Assembly: GCF_900108945.1 (NCBI RefSeq)
Contig: NZ_FNYE01000025.1
Location: forward strand, 58,311-122,310
Length of the DNA stretch: 64,000 bases
Direction: 5' to 3'
Origin: Paraburkholderia diazotrophica
Lineage (GTDB): Bacteria; Pseudomonadota; Gammaproteobacteria; Burkholderiales; Burkholderiaceae
Program-made: the position numbers and the translations under genes
The notes under the pieces: generated by a model
The model's database searches: none
Seen by the model: only the letters and a program-made list of their open reading frames with translations
Told to the model about the DNA's origin: nothing
In this document: positions 54,903 through 63,520 of the stretch, one piece after another
Layout of the letters: every line of letters starts with the position of its first letter
Numbering within the stretch: position 1 is the stretch's first letter

Positions 54903-56018
54903 TCATGCGCGCCATTGCAGGCACTGTTGCCGCACGGCCTCATGCAGCGACTTTTCCTGCTTGACGACGTCGCGCAGCCACGTCGCATCGTTCATCTGAC
55001 CGCGCGCGATCGCGCCGATTTCCTCGAGCGCGTTGCCCGAAGCCAGCGCATCCGCGTGAGGCGCGATGCGCTCGAGCGTGTGGATGATGTCTTCGGAAAT
55101 GGTGCGGCGTTCGCCCGTCTGCGGATCGATGCAGGTGCCGGCGAGGCCGAACCGGCAGGCCTCGAAGCGGTTGAACGTGTAGACGAGGTAGTCGTCTTCC
55201 TTTGGCGTCAACGGCTTGTCGAGCAGCAGATGCCGCGCGAGCGTCTGGATATAGCACGCGATGGCGGCCGCGCGATCCACGGAGAGCGGCGTGTCCATCA
55301 CCCGCACTTCGATCGTGCCGAAGCCGGGCTTGGGCCGGATGTCCCAGTAAAAGTCCTTCATGCTGTTGACGACGCCCGTATGCACCATCTTCGAAAAGTA
55401 TTCCTTGAAGCTGTCCCACGTGAGCACGAACGGCGCGCGCCCCGACATCGGAAACGCGAAGACGGAATTCAGGCGTGCCGAGTGAAAGCCCGTATCGACG
55501 CCCTGCACGAACGGCGACGACGCCGACAGCGCGATGAAATGCGGGATGTAGCGCGACATCGAATGCAGCAGGAACAACGCGCTATCCGCATCCGGACAGC
55601 CGATGTGCACGTGCTGGCCGAACACCGTGAACTGTTTCGCAAGATAACCGTAGAGTTCCGAAAGGTATTGAAAGCGCGGCGAATCGACGATCTGCCGTTC
55701 GCTCCATTGCTGGAACGCGTGCGTGCCGCCGCCGCACAGGCCGACGTTCAGACGGTCGGCTGCGGCGACGAGCACGTCGCGAATCGCTCTCAAATCGGCG
55801 ACGGCTTGCTCGTGCGTCGTGCAGATGCCCGTCGACAGCTCGATCATGCTTTCGGTGATTTCCGGCGTGATGTTGCCTGGAATCTTTTCGTCCTTGATGA
55901 GCCGCATGAGATCCGTGCCCGCTTTGGTCAGATCATAGTCGTGCGTATTGACGACCTGCATCTCGAGTTCGACACCGAACGTGAACGGTTTCGAATCGAC
56001 GAAGGCTTCGAGTGACAT
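54903..56018 (-). CDS. YbdK-family carboxylate-amine ligase (glutamate-cysteine ligase 2 type)
   Basis: 371 residues from MSLEAFVDSKPFTFGVELEM with AGGAAA upstream; YbdK is 372. The GCS2 fold shows FGVELEMQVVN, the metal site TPEITESMIELSTG, GGGTHAFQQW and GQHVHIGCPD. E. coli YbdK has weak glutamate-cysteine ligase activity, and the true product in this family is uncertain. It lies between the two origin-like modules, in line with the antiporter gene upstream (173 bp). Confidence 0.88.
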   Translation of the reverse strand: MSLEAFVDSKPFTFGVELEMQVVNTHDYDLTKAGTDLMRLIKDEKIPGNITPEITESMIELSTGICTTHEQAVADLRAIRDVLVAAADRLNVGLCGGGTHAFQQWSERQIVDSPRFQYLSELYGYLAKQFTVFGQHVHIGCPDADSALFLLHSMSRYIPHFIALSASSPFVQGVDTGFHSARLNSVFAFPMSGRAPFVLTWDSFKEYFSKMVHTGVVNSMKDFYWDIRPKPGFGTIEVRVMDTPLSVDRAAAIACYIQTLARHLLLDKPLTPKEDDYLVYTFNRFEACRFGLAGTCIDPQTGERRTISEDIIHTLERIAPHADALASGNALEEIGAIARGQMNDATWLRDVVKQEKSLHEAVRQQCLQWRA

Positions 56019-56190
56019 GGCGTTTCCTGATTCATGTCGGCCGGACGGCGAACGATGTCGAACGCGTCCGGCCGGATTGACTTGTCGGATTCGGCGGCGA
56101 GGCGCACCGGGCATGCGGACAATGTGCCGCGCTTTTTGCAGCCCTTCGTGCTGCCCTCATTTTGCCGCGCTCATCCGCACTGGTGAGTAT

Positions 56191-57393
56191 TCACTCGCGT
56201 CGCTCGCCGACGAGCGCGAGCGAGCGGTACACGAGCCAGGGCCCGACGAGCTGCAATACGACGATCGTGCACATGATGATCGCGCGCAGCGTCGGGTCGA
56301 AATTCGGATAAAGCTGGTAGGTGTCGTCGACGAGCAGATAGGCGAGCGCAGACATCGGCGACAACGACAGGCCGAGCGCCATGCCCTGCTTCATGTTCAG
56401 ACCGCTCGGCCTGGCGAACGCAAGCACGCCGACCAGCTTCGCGATCAGCCGTGCGACGATCAGTCCGACGGCGGCGATACCGCCCATCACGATGTCTTTC
56501 CATTCGAAGGTCGTTAAGGTGAGCACGAACAGAATCACCGTCAACAGCCAGCCGGCCGTGCCGAAATGCTGCGGCCAAAGCTGCGGACGCGCTTCCAGAT
56601 TCTTCACGATGATGCCAGCGGCAAGCAGGCTCAATATCGTCGACAGCTTGAAGACATGCGCAACCGCGATCGCCAGCAGAACGAGACCGAACAGCGCGAC
56701 GAACGAGTGCTCGTCCTGAAGATTCACACGCTTGTAAAAGAACGTGATGGTCCGCGCGACCAGGTACGCGAGGATCAGCGAACCGATCAGCAGATAAAGC
56801 GGCTGAAGAATCGTCGCGAGCAGATTGCCGTAGGCCTCCTGATGCAGCCAGCCCGACGCGAGCTTTTCGACGATCACGGCATACATGCTGTTCAGCGCGG
56901 TGAGCGTCATCAGCCGCTGCGTGACCTGGCCTTCCGCGCGCAGCTCGGTTTTCAGCTGGATCACCATCGCGGGCGACGTCGCCATCGCGATCGATGAAAG
57001 CACAAGCGCCGTCACCGTGGGCACTTTCAGGAACAACAGCACGAGCAGCACGAGCACGAACGTAAGCGTCGATTCGGCGACGCTCGACACGATGAGCCAT
57101 GTATTGCGGCGAATCCAGCGCAAGTCCAGGCGGCTGCCGAGCTCGAACAGCAGAAGACCGAGCGCGACATCGAGCAACGGACGCGCGGCCGTCGACGACT
57201 CCGGATCGATCACGCCGGACCCCGCCGCGCCCGCGATCAGTCCGATCACTGCATAGCCGGAAACGCGCGGCAGATGCCACGCGCGATAGCACAACTCGCC
57301 GACGAGCCCTGCGGCGAGCAATGCAAGGCCAGCCCAGAAAATGGCATCGGGCGTGAGCGGCCAGGCTGGAAAGAATGAAAACGCCGACTTCAT
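56191..57393 (-). CDS. Cation:proton antiporter (CPA2 family)
   Basis: 400 residues from MKSAFSFFPAWPLTPDAIFW with AAAGGAG upstream; the open frame extends 51 codons further without support. Twelve or so helices of the Na+/H+ exchanger fold: LLLFELGSRLDLRWIRRN, MATSPAMVIQL and GLSLSPMSALAYLL. There is no TrkA-N or RCK domain at the end, so it is the short form. Ion preference (Na+ or K+) cannot be read. It lies between the origin-like modules. Confidence 0.88.
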   Translation of the reverse strand: MKSAFSFFPAWPLTPDAIFWAGLALLAAGLVGELCYRAWHLPRVSGYAVIGLIAGAAGSGVIDPESSTAARPLLDVALGLLLFELGSRLDLRWIRRNTWLIVSSVAESTLTFVLVLLVLLFLKVPTVTALVLSSIAMATSPAMVIQLKTELRAEGQVTQRLMTLTALNSMYAVIVEKLASGWLHQEAYGNLLATILQPLYLLIGSLILAYLVARTITFFYKRVNLQDEHSFVALFGLVLLAIAVAHVFKLSTILSLLAAGIIVKNLEARPQLWPQHFGTAGWLLTVILFVLTLTTFEWKDIVMGGIAAVGLIVARLIAKLVGVLAFARPSGLNMKQGMALGLSLSPMSALAYLLVDDTYQLYPNFDPTLRAIIMCTIVVLQLVGPWLVYRSLALVGERRE

Positions 57394-58014
57394 CGTGGTG
57401 GCTTCTCCTTTACGACAACCGCTGGCAACGCGAACGGGCAGACGCCGGTGGCACGCGAGGCGCAAGCCGTATCCATTGCCGCGATAGGTTCGCGTCTGCC
57501 GGCGTTGCGAGCTGTCAACGATCGGATGAAAAACTGAAACGAACACGCCGATGCCGCGTGACTACGGGCGGCCCGACGTGAGTGAAAAGAGCGCCGTCGA
57601 CTTTTGAATCAGATTCTGTTGGTCTGGCAACCGTTCCATTGACGCGTCGGTTGCGGGGGCAAAACACGACGCGGAAGAACGGCGATTGTGCCATAGCTTT
57701 TTTACGATTGACGGAAAAGCGTCGAACAGACAGTCAAAACGGTAAAAACGTACGCTAATTACATGACAACAGGAAAAAGCGACCGGCAACCGTCCGCTGT
57801 TTGCGGCTGAATGCCTTGCTGCGACGGCTCACAGCGCGTGTTTCGAAACATTGCCTGCGTTGGATTGACATCGAGTTCAGGCGTTCAAGTGGCTCGCGCG
57901 TTTGAGCTTCGCGCATTAGCTCGCTCGCGTCGCGAAGCGAATCGAGCGGGACTTCTGAACAGAGATGAAACGATGCCGCCGCGCGTCGGTCGACCGCGGG
58001 CTTTTTATCTGTAG
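57394..58014. other. Long gap left of origin module B
   Basis: About 620 bp with no gene recognised. It holds an inverted repeat GCTTCGCG (57906-57913) / CGCGAAGC (57931-57938) and several short A/T-rich patches. Confidence 0.4.
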
Positions 58015-58271
58015 GTTTACCTGTATGTATACGTAGTAGAAGTTAACAAGGCCGCCGCATTTCTGTGGACAAGCCGGGTTTACCGAAACGAATCAGCGCC
58101 TTGCCGAACGCATAACCGGATGCGTTAGATGTGCGTGCCGGACGGGCTTCAGCGGATAACTTTTCTTGGTAATTCAGAAGCCTTCGAGTTACCCCGTTTA
58201 CGTCCACATCGATTCCACACGAGTTTCGCGCGCAATTCTCGCGGTTATCCACAGATTGCCGTGGATAACTT
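58015..58271. other. Origin-like module B, inverted copy of module A
   Basis: Reading right to left it repeats module A: the 29-bp box pair (58243-58271) contains exact TTATCCACA (58245-58253) and near-exact CGTGGATAA (58260-58268); AGCGGATAA at 58151-58159; TGTGGACAA at 58064-58072; 14 bp; ACGTAGTAGAAGTTAACAA (58031-58049), 18 of 19 bases identical to module A when inverted; then GTTTAC. The paired 29-bp segments match at 25 of 29 positions. Confidence 0.75.
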
Positions 58272-58288
58272 TCGACGGGGATGGACGA

Positions 58289-60256
58289 TCAGCGCGCGGT
58301 CCCTTGGCGCAGCGCGCGCAGCAGAAAGCGCGCGGGGTCGAGCGCTTCCACGAGTTCGCGCTCGACGGGGCAGGGCTCGCCTTCGATCTGCGACGCGATC
58401 AACTCCGCGCCGAGCGACGCCCATATCAGTCCGCGCGAGCCGAATGCAAATGCGCCATAGAGTCCCGGTGTGCGCGGCAGATCGAGTGGCCATGCGCCGC
58501 GCAGCCTGTCGGTGTCGCGAATGGCGGCCGATTCGTCGGCGAACGCGCCGATCATCGGCAAGCGATCGCTCGTCACGCAGCGAAACCCGATGCGCCCTTC
58601 CAGCGACGCCAGCCTGGCGGTATCCATCGTTTGATCCATATCGGGCAGCAGGCGCGCGATGCGCTCGATGTTTTCGATGTGCGCGTCGGCGCGCAAGGCG
58701 GTGTCGGGATCGTCGATGTCGTAGCTCGCGCCCGTCAGCGTGACGCCGTTGGGTAGCGGCACTGCGTATCCTTCGCCCATCACGGGCACGCGCAGCGCTT
58801 TTGCCGCGCTTTCGGGCAGCAGCGTCAATTGGCCGCGCACGCTGCGCGTCGGTGCATGGCGCAAGCCGGCGACGCGCGCCGCTTCATGTGCATTGGCAAA
58901 GATGACGACAGGCGCGCTGGCGATCGCGGCGCCGTCGGCACCGAACACGATCCACTCGTTGCCCATGCGTTCGACGCGCGCTGCTTCGACATTGAAGCGC
59001 CGCTCGAGCAACGCTTGCGACGCGTCGCACTGCGCGGCGCACAGCGACGCAGGCGAGATCCAGCCGCCATGCGGAAAGAACCAGCCGCCTCGCGCAACGC
59101 GCATGTTCGCGATGCGCTGCGCGTCGTCGGAGGAAACGGGTGTCACGTAGTCCTGTGGATAGGCGAACGCGGCAAACGCCTGAGTCATCGCGAAGGCTTC
59201 GTCTTCATCGGCGGCGATTTGCAGAAGTCCTTCGGGACCGCGCATAGCACGATGACCGCGCCGCTCGAGCGACGACCAATGCCGCAACGCATAGAGGAAA
59301 CCGGCGCGTGTGATGCGCGAGCCGACGCTATCGTCGCGCGACATCATCGGATGAAACACGCCGGCGGGATTGCCCGATGCATCGCGGGCGACAGCCGGAT
59401 GCCGTTCGAGCGACGTCACGCGCCAGCCGCGCGCGGTCAGACGCTCGATCGCGGCGCACCCGGCGAGCCCCGTGCCGATGACGATTGCATGCCGTTCGTC
59501 GACGGCAAGCGGCAGCGGCGGCTCGTGACGCCGCACGCGATAGCGCGGCGCAAAGCGTCCGACGAGCATCGCCCGCTTCCATCCGAATCCGTCGACTTTG
59601 CGATACTCGAAGCCGGCTTGCTGCAGCCCGCGTTTGACGTCGCCCGCGCTCGTATAGGTGGCGAAGGTCGCATGATCGCCGGCAAGGCGCGCGAGCGACT
59701 TGAAGATCGCGGGCGTCCATAGTTCGGGATTCCTGGCGGGCGAAAAGCCGTCCAGATAGAACGCGTCGGCGCGCAGCCAGAGCGAGTGCAGCGTCTGCGC
59801 GGCATCGCCGAAGACGAGCGTGAGCGTCACGCGGCCGCCTTCGAATTCGAGCCGATGGACGCCGGGCACGAGCATCGGCCACGCATCGGCGAGCTGCCGG
59901 GCGAGCGGCGCAATCGATGTATCCGCAACGGCTGGCGCGCTTGCTGCGATCAGATCGGCTGCCGAGAACGGATGCTTTTCCGTCGAGACGAAGTGCAGCC
60001 GCCCGCAGCGATCGGGGTCCGCGCGCCATGCGGCCCACGTCGCGAGAAAGTTGATGCCGATGCCGAAGCCCGTCTCCAGTACGGTAAAGAGCCGCCGCTT
60101 TTGCCAGCGCCCAGGCAGATCGTTGCCTTTGAGAAAGACATATTCCGCCTGCTCGAGCGCGCCGACCGCGCTGTGATAGATGTCCTCGTAACGCGGGGAA
60201 TACGGTGTGCCGTTGTCGCGAAAGGCAAGAACGGCGGGAACGAGCGGCTCGGTCAT
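58289..60256 (-). CDS. mnmC: Bifunctional tRNA modification enzyme MnmC
   Basis: 655 residues from MTEPLVPAVLAFRDNGTPYS; the open frame extends 69 codons further. The N-terminal methyltransferase half (LETGFGIGINFLATW, AFYLDGFSPARNPELW) is followed by an FAD oxidoreductase half (GTGLAGCAAIERLTAR). Together they finish the mnm5s2U wobble modification begun by MnmE/MnmG, whose mnmG lies in this window. It ends only 18 bp from origin module B. Confidence 0.95.
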   Translation of the reverse strand: MTEPLVPAVLAFRDNGTPYSPRYEDIYHSAVGALEQAEYVFLKGNDLPGRWQKRRLFTVLETGFGIGINFLATWAAWRADPDRCGRLHFVSTEKHPFSAADLIAASAPAVADTSIAPLARQLADAWPMLVPGVHRLEFEGGRVTLTLVFGDAAQTLHSLWLRADAFYLDGFSPARNPELWTPAIFKSLARLAGDHATFATYTSAGDVKRGLQQAGFEYRKVDGFGWKRAMLVGRFAPRYRVRRHEPPLPLAVDERHAIVIGTGLAGCAAIERLTARGWRVTSLERHPAVARDASGNPAGVFHPMMSRDDSVGSRITRAGFLYALRHWSSLERRGHRAMRGPEGLLQIAADEDEAFAMTQAFAAFAYPQDYVTPVSSDDAQRIANMRVARGGWFFPHGGWISPASLCAAQCDASQALLERRFNVEAARVERMGNEWIVFGADGAAIASAPVVIFANAHEAARVAGLRHAPTRSVRGQLTLLPESAAKALRVPVMGEGYAVPLPNGVTLTGASYDIDDPDTALRADAHIENIERIARLLPDMDQTMDTARLASLEGRIGFRCVTSDRLPMIGAFADESAAIRDTDRLRGAWPLDLPRTPGLYGAFAFGSRGLIWASLGAELIASQIEGEPCPVERELVEALDPARFLLRALRQGTAR

Positions 60257-60745
60257 GCGCGTTGAAATGCAGTGCGGAGGAATGAACTCTGGAGGAATCC
60301 GGGATAAATCCGGGTATCGGCGAGCGTCCTCATGAACGCTGTTCGCGACGCCGAAGCCCACGCCAGCACCCGTTAAAGCCCGTCCAGACGCCGCCTGGAG
60401 GCCGTTCCAGGCCGGTCGAACGTTGGCAAAAACCAACGCTGACGGGGCTCTGAGCGCTGCCAATAGCGTCTATTCGATGCGCTCGAAGTAAAAAAAGCTG
60501 CTTTCCATGCTGTATAAGGCATTGCGGCGTGTAATTCTTCGAAACCCTTATCCAGATTGGGTTTGCGCTGCGCTATCATAGCAAGCGCCGCGAGGGAAGC
60601 GGCAGCACGGTGCTCTGCGCGGTGCCAGGCGTGCCGCGGGAGTGCGGGGTATTCCCGAGCCGTCGCTGCTCGACGGCGCGGCGCGCGCACGTATAATCGG
60701 CGCGTTCGCGCTGTTCGTGTCAACCTAAACCAGAAAGGAACCTTA
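60257..60745. other. Gap between mnmC and the HU gene
   Basis: About 490 bp without a recognised gene. It contains a TTCCAGG/CCTGGA dyad near 60390-60410 and, at its right end, the HU promoter. Confidence 0.45.
60692..60697 (+). promoter_or_regulatory. -10 element of the HU promoter
   Basis: A perfect TATAAT 49 bp upstream of the HU start codon. The -35 region (about 60669-60674) is weak. The strong -10 suits a highly expressed nucleoid gene. Confidence 0.6.
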
Positions 60746-61024
60746 ATGAACAAACAGGAACTGATCGACGCCGTCGCAGGTCAGACGGGCGCCAGCAAGG
60801 CTCAAACCGGCGAAACGCTGGACACGCTGCTTGAAGTCATCAAGAAGGCTGTGGCGAAGGGTGATGCAGTCCAGTTGATCGGCTTCGGCAGCTTCGGTTC
60901 GGGCAAGCGCGCAGCACGTACGGGCCGCAACCCGAAGACGGGCGAAACCATCAAGATTCCGGCCGCAAAGACCGTCAAGTTCACGGCTGGCAAGGCGTTC
61001 AAGGACGCAGTCAACAAGCGCTAA
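60746..61024 (+). CDS. hupB: HU-family DNA-binding protein
   Basis: 92 residues, MNKQELIDAVAGQTGASKAQ with the DNA-binding arm GSFGSGKRAARTGRNPKTGE and the IKIPAAKTVKF strand. Small basic histone-like protein that bends DNA. An AAAGGAACC site precedes the ATG; the frame stays open upstream without support. It has its own promoter and terminator, so monocistronic. Confidence 0.95.
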   Translation: MNKQELIDAVAGQTGASKAQTGETLDTLLEVIKKAVAKGDAVQLIGFGSFGSGKRAARTGRNPKTGETIKIPAAKTVKFTAGKAFKDAVNKR

Positions 61025-61048
61025 GCATCAGCGCCTGATTTGTTGACA

Positions 61049-61071
61049 CCCGCCATCGGCGGGTTTTTTTT
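61049..61071 (+). terminator. Terminator of the HU gene
   Basis: CCCGCC (61049-61054), loop ATC, GGCGGG (61058-61063), then eight T (61064-61071). Confidence 0.92.
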
Positions 61072-61132
61072 CGTCTGCGATTTTTTCGTCCGCGCTTGCG
61101 ATGCCGGGCGTCGGCCCATCAGTCGATCATGC

Positions 61133-62398
61133 TCAATGATGGTGGTGATGACCATCATCATCGTGATGGTGATGATGCGCATGATCGTGGTCTTCGTCGT
61201 CGTCGATATCCCACGCGGGGAACGGGTCCGGCAGTCGTCGCCAGCCTTCAGCGCCCAATGCATATTCGGTGTCCGTCAACAGGCACGCATCGAACTTTGC
61301 CCGCCACTTCGCCGGTTCCATATCGACGCCGATCAGCACCAGCTCCTGGCGACGGTCGCCGATCGTGAAGTCGTCGGCGTCGCCATACCAGTCCGCCGCG
61401 ATCTCTTCCAGCAGTTCGTCGTCCCCTTCGGGCCATTCGCTGCGATCCTGCGCGGCCCACCATGTGCCCGCCGGCACGGGACGGCATGCGCCGCCCGCCT
61501 GCGACAGCGAACCGCCAATGTCGTTGCGCGTCGCGAGCCAGAAGAAGCCCTTGCCGCGCAGCACGCCCTTCCATTCTTCGTGAAGCAGCGTCCAGAGACG
61601 CTGCGGATGAAACGGTCGCCGCGCGCGATAGACGACATGCCCGACGTCTTCGCCCTCGCCCGTTTCCTGATGACTGAGCGGATCGTGCAGCAACGCGAGC
61701 CAGCCCGCCGCGTTGGACGTCGCGTCGTAATCGAAGCGACCTGTGCCAATGACTTCGTCGATGGGTGCATTGCCGTAGCTGCTCGCGATCTGCGCCGCGC
61801 GCGGATTGAGCGCGGCGAGGATCGCCTGCAGATGGGCGAGATCGTCGGCGGAAACGAGATCGGCCTTGTTGATCACGAGCACGTCGCTGAACTCGATCTG
61901 TTCGATCAGCACCTCGACGATCGTCCGGTCGTCGTGTTCATGGGCAGCGATGCCGCGCTCGGACAGCGCATCCGTCGATGCATAGTCGCGCAGAAAATTC
62001 GCTGCATCCACAACCGTCACGGCGGTATCGACACGCACGCGCGCGGCCAGCGATTCGTCTTCGATGATCGATTCGACGAGATCCATCGGTTCGTCGATAC
62101 CCGATGCTTCGATCACGACGGCATCGAAGCGATCTGCCGCCGACGCGAGTTCCAGTATCTGTGCGAGCGGATATTCTCCGGCCTGCACGCAGACGCAGCC
62201 GTTCGGCAGTTCGATGCGCGATGTCGTTGACGACGCGGGCGCTGCGTTGTCGATATCGACACGGACGGTAGCAAGATCGGTGACGATCGCGGCGACGCGC
62301 GGGCCGCCGCGGTTCGACAGAATCTGATCGACGAGGGCGGTCTTGCCGGCGCCCAGAAAACCGGAAATCACGGTGACGGGCAATAGCGGCTGATTCAT
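61133..62398 (-). CDS. CobW/COG0523-family GTPase, putative metal chaperone
   Basis: 421 residues. G1 P-loop GFLGAGKTALVDQ (13-25), the switch Glu in VVIEASGIDEP, the base-specificity motif NKAD and the C-terminal CobW domain (ARRPFHPQRLWTLL) are present. The metal motif reads PNGCVCVQAG, where the usual third cysteine of GCxCC is Val. The C-terminal tail is very rich in Asp and His (last ~23 residues, with runs of five His), a likely Zn/Ni/Co store. Such proteins load metal into client enzymes. No zur box or client gene is adjacent. Confidence 0.9.
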   Translation of the reverse strand: MNQPLLPVTVISGFLGAGKTALVDQILSNRGGPRVAAIVTDLATVRVDIDNAAPASSTTSRIELPNGCVCVQAGEYPLAQILELASAADRFDAVVIEASGIDEPMDLVESIIEDESLAARVRVDTAVTVVDAANFLRDYASTDALSERGIAAHEHDDRTIVEVLIEQIEFSDVLVINKADLVSADDLAHLQAILAALNPRAAQIASSYGNAPIDEVIGTGRFDYDATSNAAGWLALLHDPLSHQETGEGEDVGHVVYRARRPFHPQRLWTLLHEEWKGVLRGKGFFWLATRNDIGGSLSQAGGACRPVPAGTWWAAQDRSEWPEGDDELLEEIAADWYGDADDFTIGDRRQELVLIGVDMEPAKWRAKFDACLLTDTEYALGAEGWRRLPDPFPAWDIDDDEDHDHAHHHHHDDDGHHHHH

Positions 62399-62516
62399 CG
62401 TGGTGCGAAAAACTTGAAGGTGAAAGACGCATGCGCCGGTCGGGCGTCAGACAACAGGCATCGGACTCAGACGAATGTCGACGCTAGCCGGCAGCAGCAC
62501 GAAGCCGCATTGTGCA

Positions 62517-63020
62517 TCAATTGGCGCGAGACCGACGCGTGTCGTTGTCCGCAGTGACGGCGGTGCGTGCCCGAGTATTTTCGGGCGGCATCAGGTTCCA
62601 CTTGCGAAGTATCGCGACGATTTGCCTTGCGTACTCGTCGCGCAGCGATGGCGTTTCGGAGTGGTAAGCGCCGACGGCCGCCCACGTGTTGCCGTACTTG
62701 TTCATTTTCTGCCGCAGATGCCATGCGGCGATGTACACGTTTTTGCACGGCTCCATCAACGTGCCCTGCGAAATGCCGTACTGCGCAAGCGTGGGCAGAT
62801 GCACGGAGTTGATCTGCATGACGCCGTAGTCGGTCGAGCCGTTGGCGTTCTTGTGCACGGCGGCGGGACGGTTGTGCGATTCCTGCCAGGCGATGGCCCG
62901 AAGGATCAGCGGATTGACCTTCTGATAGCTGGCGGCCTCGTCAAAACAGTCCGCGCGCGCAGACCCGGCGCCCAGCAGCGCTGCAAGCCCAACGGCGACG
63001 GTGAGTGAGGACGGCTTCAT
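62517..63020 (-). CDS. Lytic transglycosylase (SLT/IagB-like)
   Basis: 167 residues with a signal peptide (MKPSSLTVAVGLAALLGAGS, cleavage after ...ARA). The SLT fold has the catalytic Glu in AIAWQESHN, then DYGVMQINSVHLP and NVYIAAWHLRQKM. It cuts peptidoglycan in the periplasm. Small forms like this often serve secretion or pilus machines by opening the wall, and gspD of the type II secretion system lies just to the right, divergently. Link to T2SS is by position only. Confidence 0.88.
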   Translation of the reverse strand: MKPSSLTVAVGLAALLGAGSARADCFDEAASYQKVNPLILRAIAWQESHNRPAAVHKNANGSTDYGVMQINSVHLPTLAQYGISQGTLMEPCKNVYIAAWHLRQKMNKYGNTWAAVGAYHSETPSLRDEYARQIVAILRKWNLMPPENTRARTAVTADNDTRRSRAN

Positions 63021-63520
63021 CGGTCAAGATGGTGAATTATGTCGGTGTGCGAACGGAAAAAACGGTAAAGACGACTCGAAACCCTTATCCGGCGGACCTG
63101 CACTCGGGAAAACCCGCTACGCATGTTATGCTCGGATGACTGGATCCGCCCGTATCATACCGGCTGGATATGTCGAGTCAAAGTTGGCCAACCGACATAA
63201 GCCAGTAAATTGCGGCCAAAGGGAAACCGTGTGTAACAACGTACGGTTCGAGTCATAAACTTTCAAGAACGTAACGGAGCACGCAATCAGACGATAGTCT
63301 GATCGGAATCGTTAGGGGATCTCACCGGCCTTTCGGTCTTTGTGACATTTCCGACACGAAAAGCTGTTACTGTTCATTGTTTTCGGTTACAGGGAAGCAA
63401 GGCGTACCGGGCATTCGCTGCTGTGGGAACGTCGTGTCAGACCGAGGTCGACCTTGTGTCGGCCGGTCGTCCACTGTGCATGATTGTCGACGGATCACCG
63501 TCGGCTTCGAAATCCTATCC
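63021..63520. other. Gap upstream of gspD
   Basis: 500 bp between two divergent genes, presumably both promoters. A short dyad CAGAC-GATA-GTCTG (near 63291-63304) is the only structure noted. No gene recognised. Confidence 0.45.

Noticed and set aside
63291..63304. Short CAGAC/GTCTG dyad upstream of gspD
   Set aside because: Five-bp arms only, no T-run or known operator; too weak to call.
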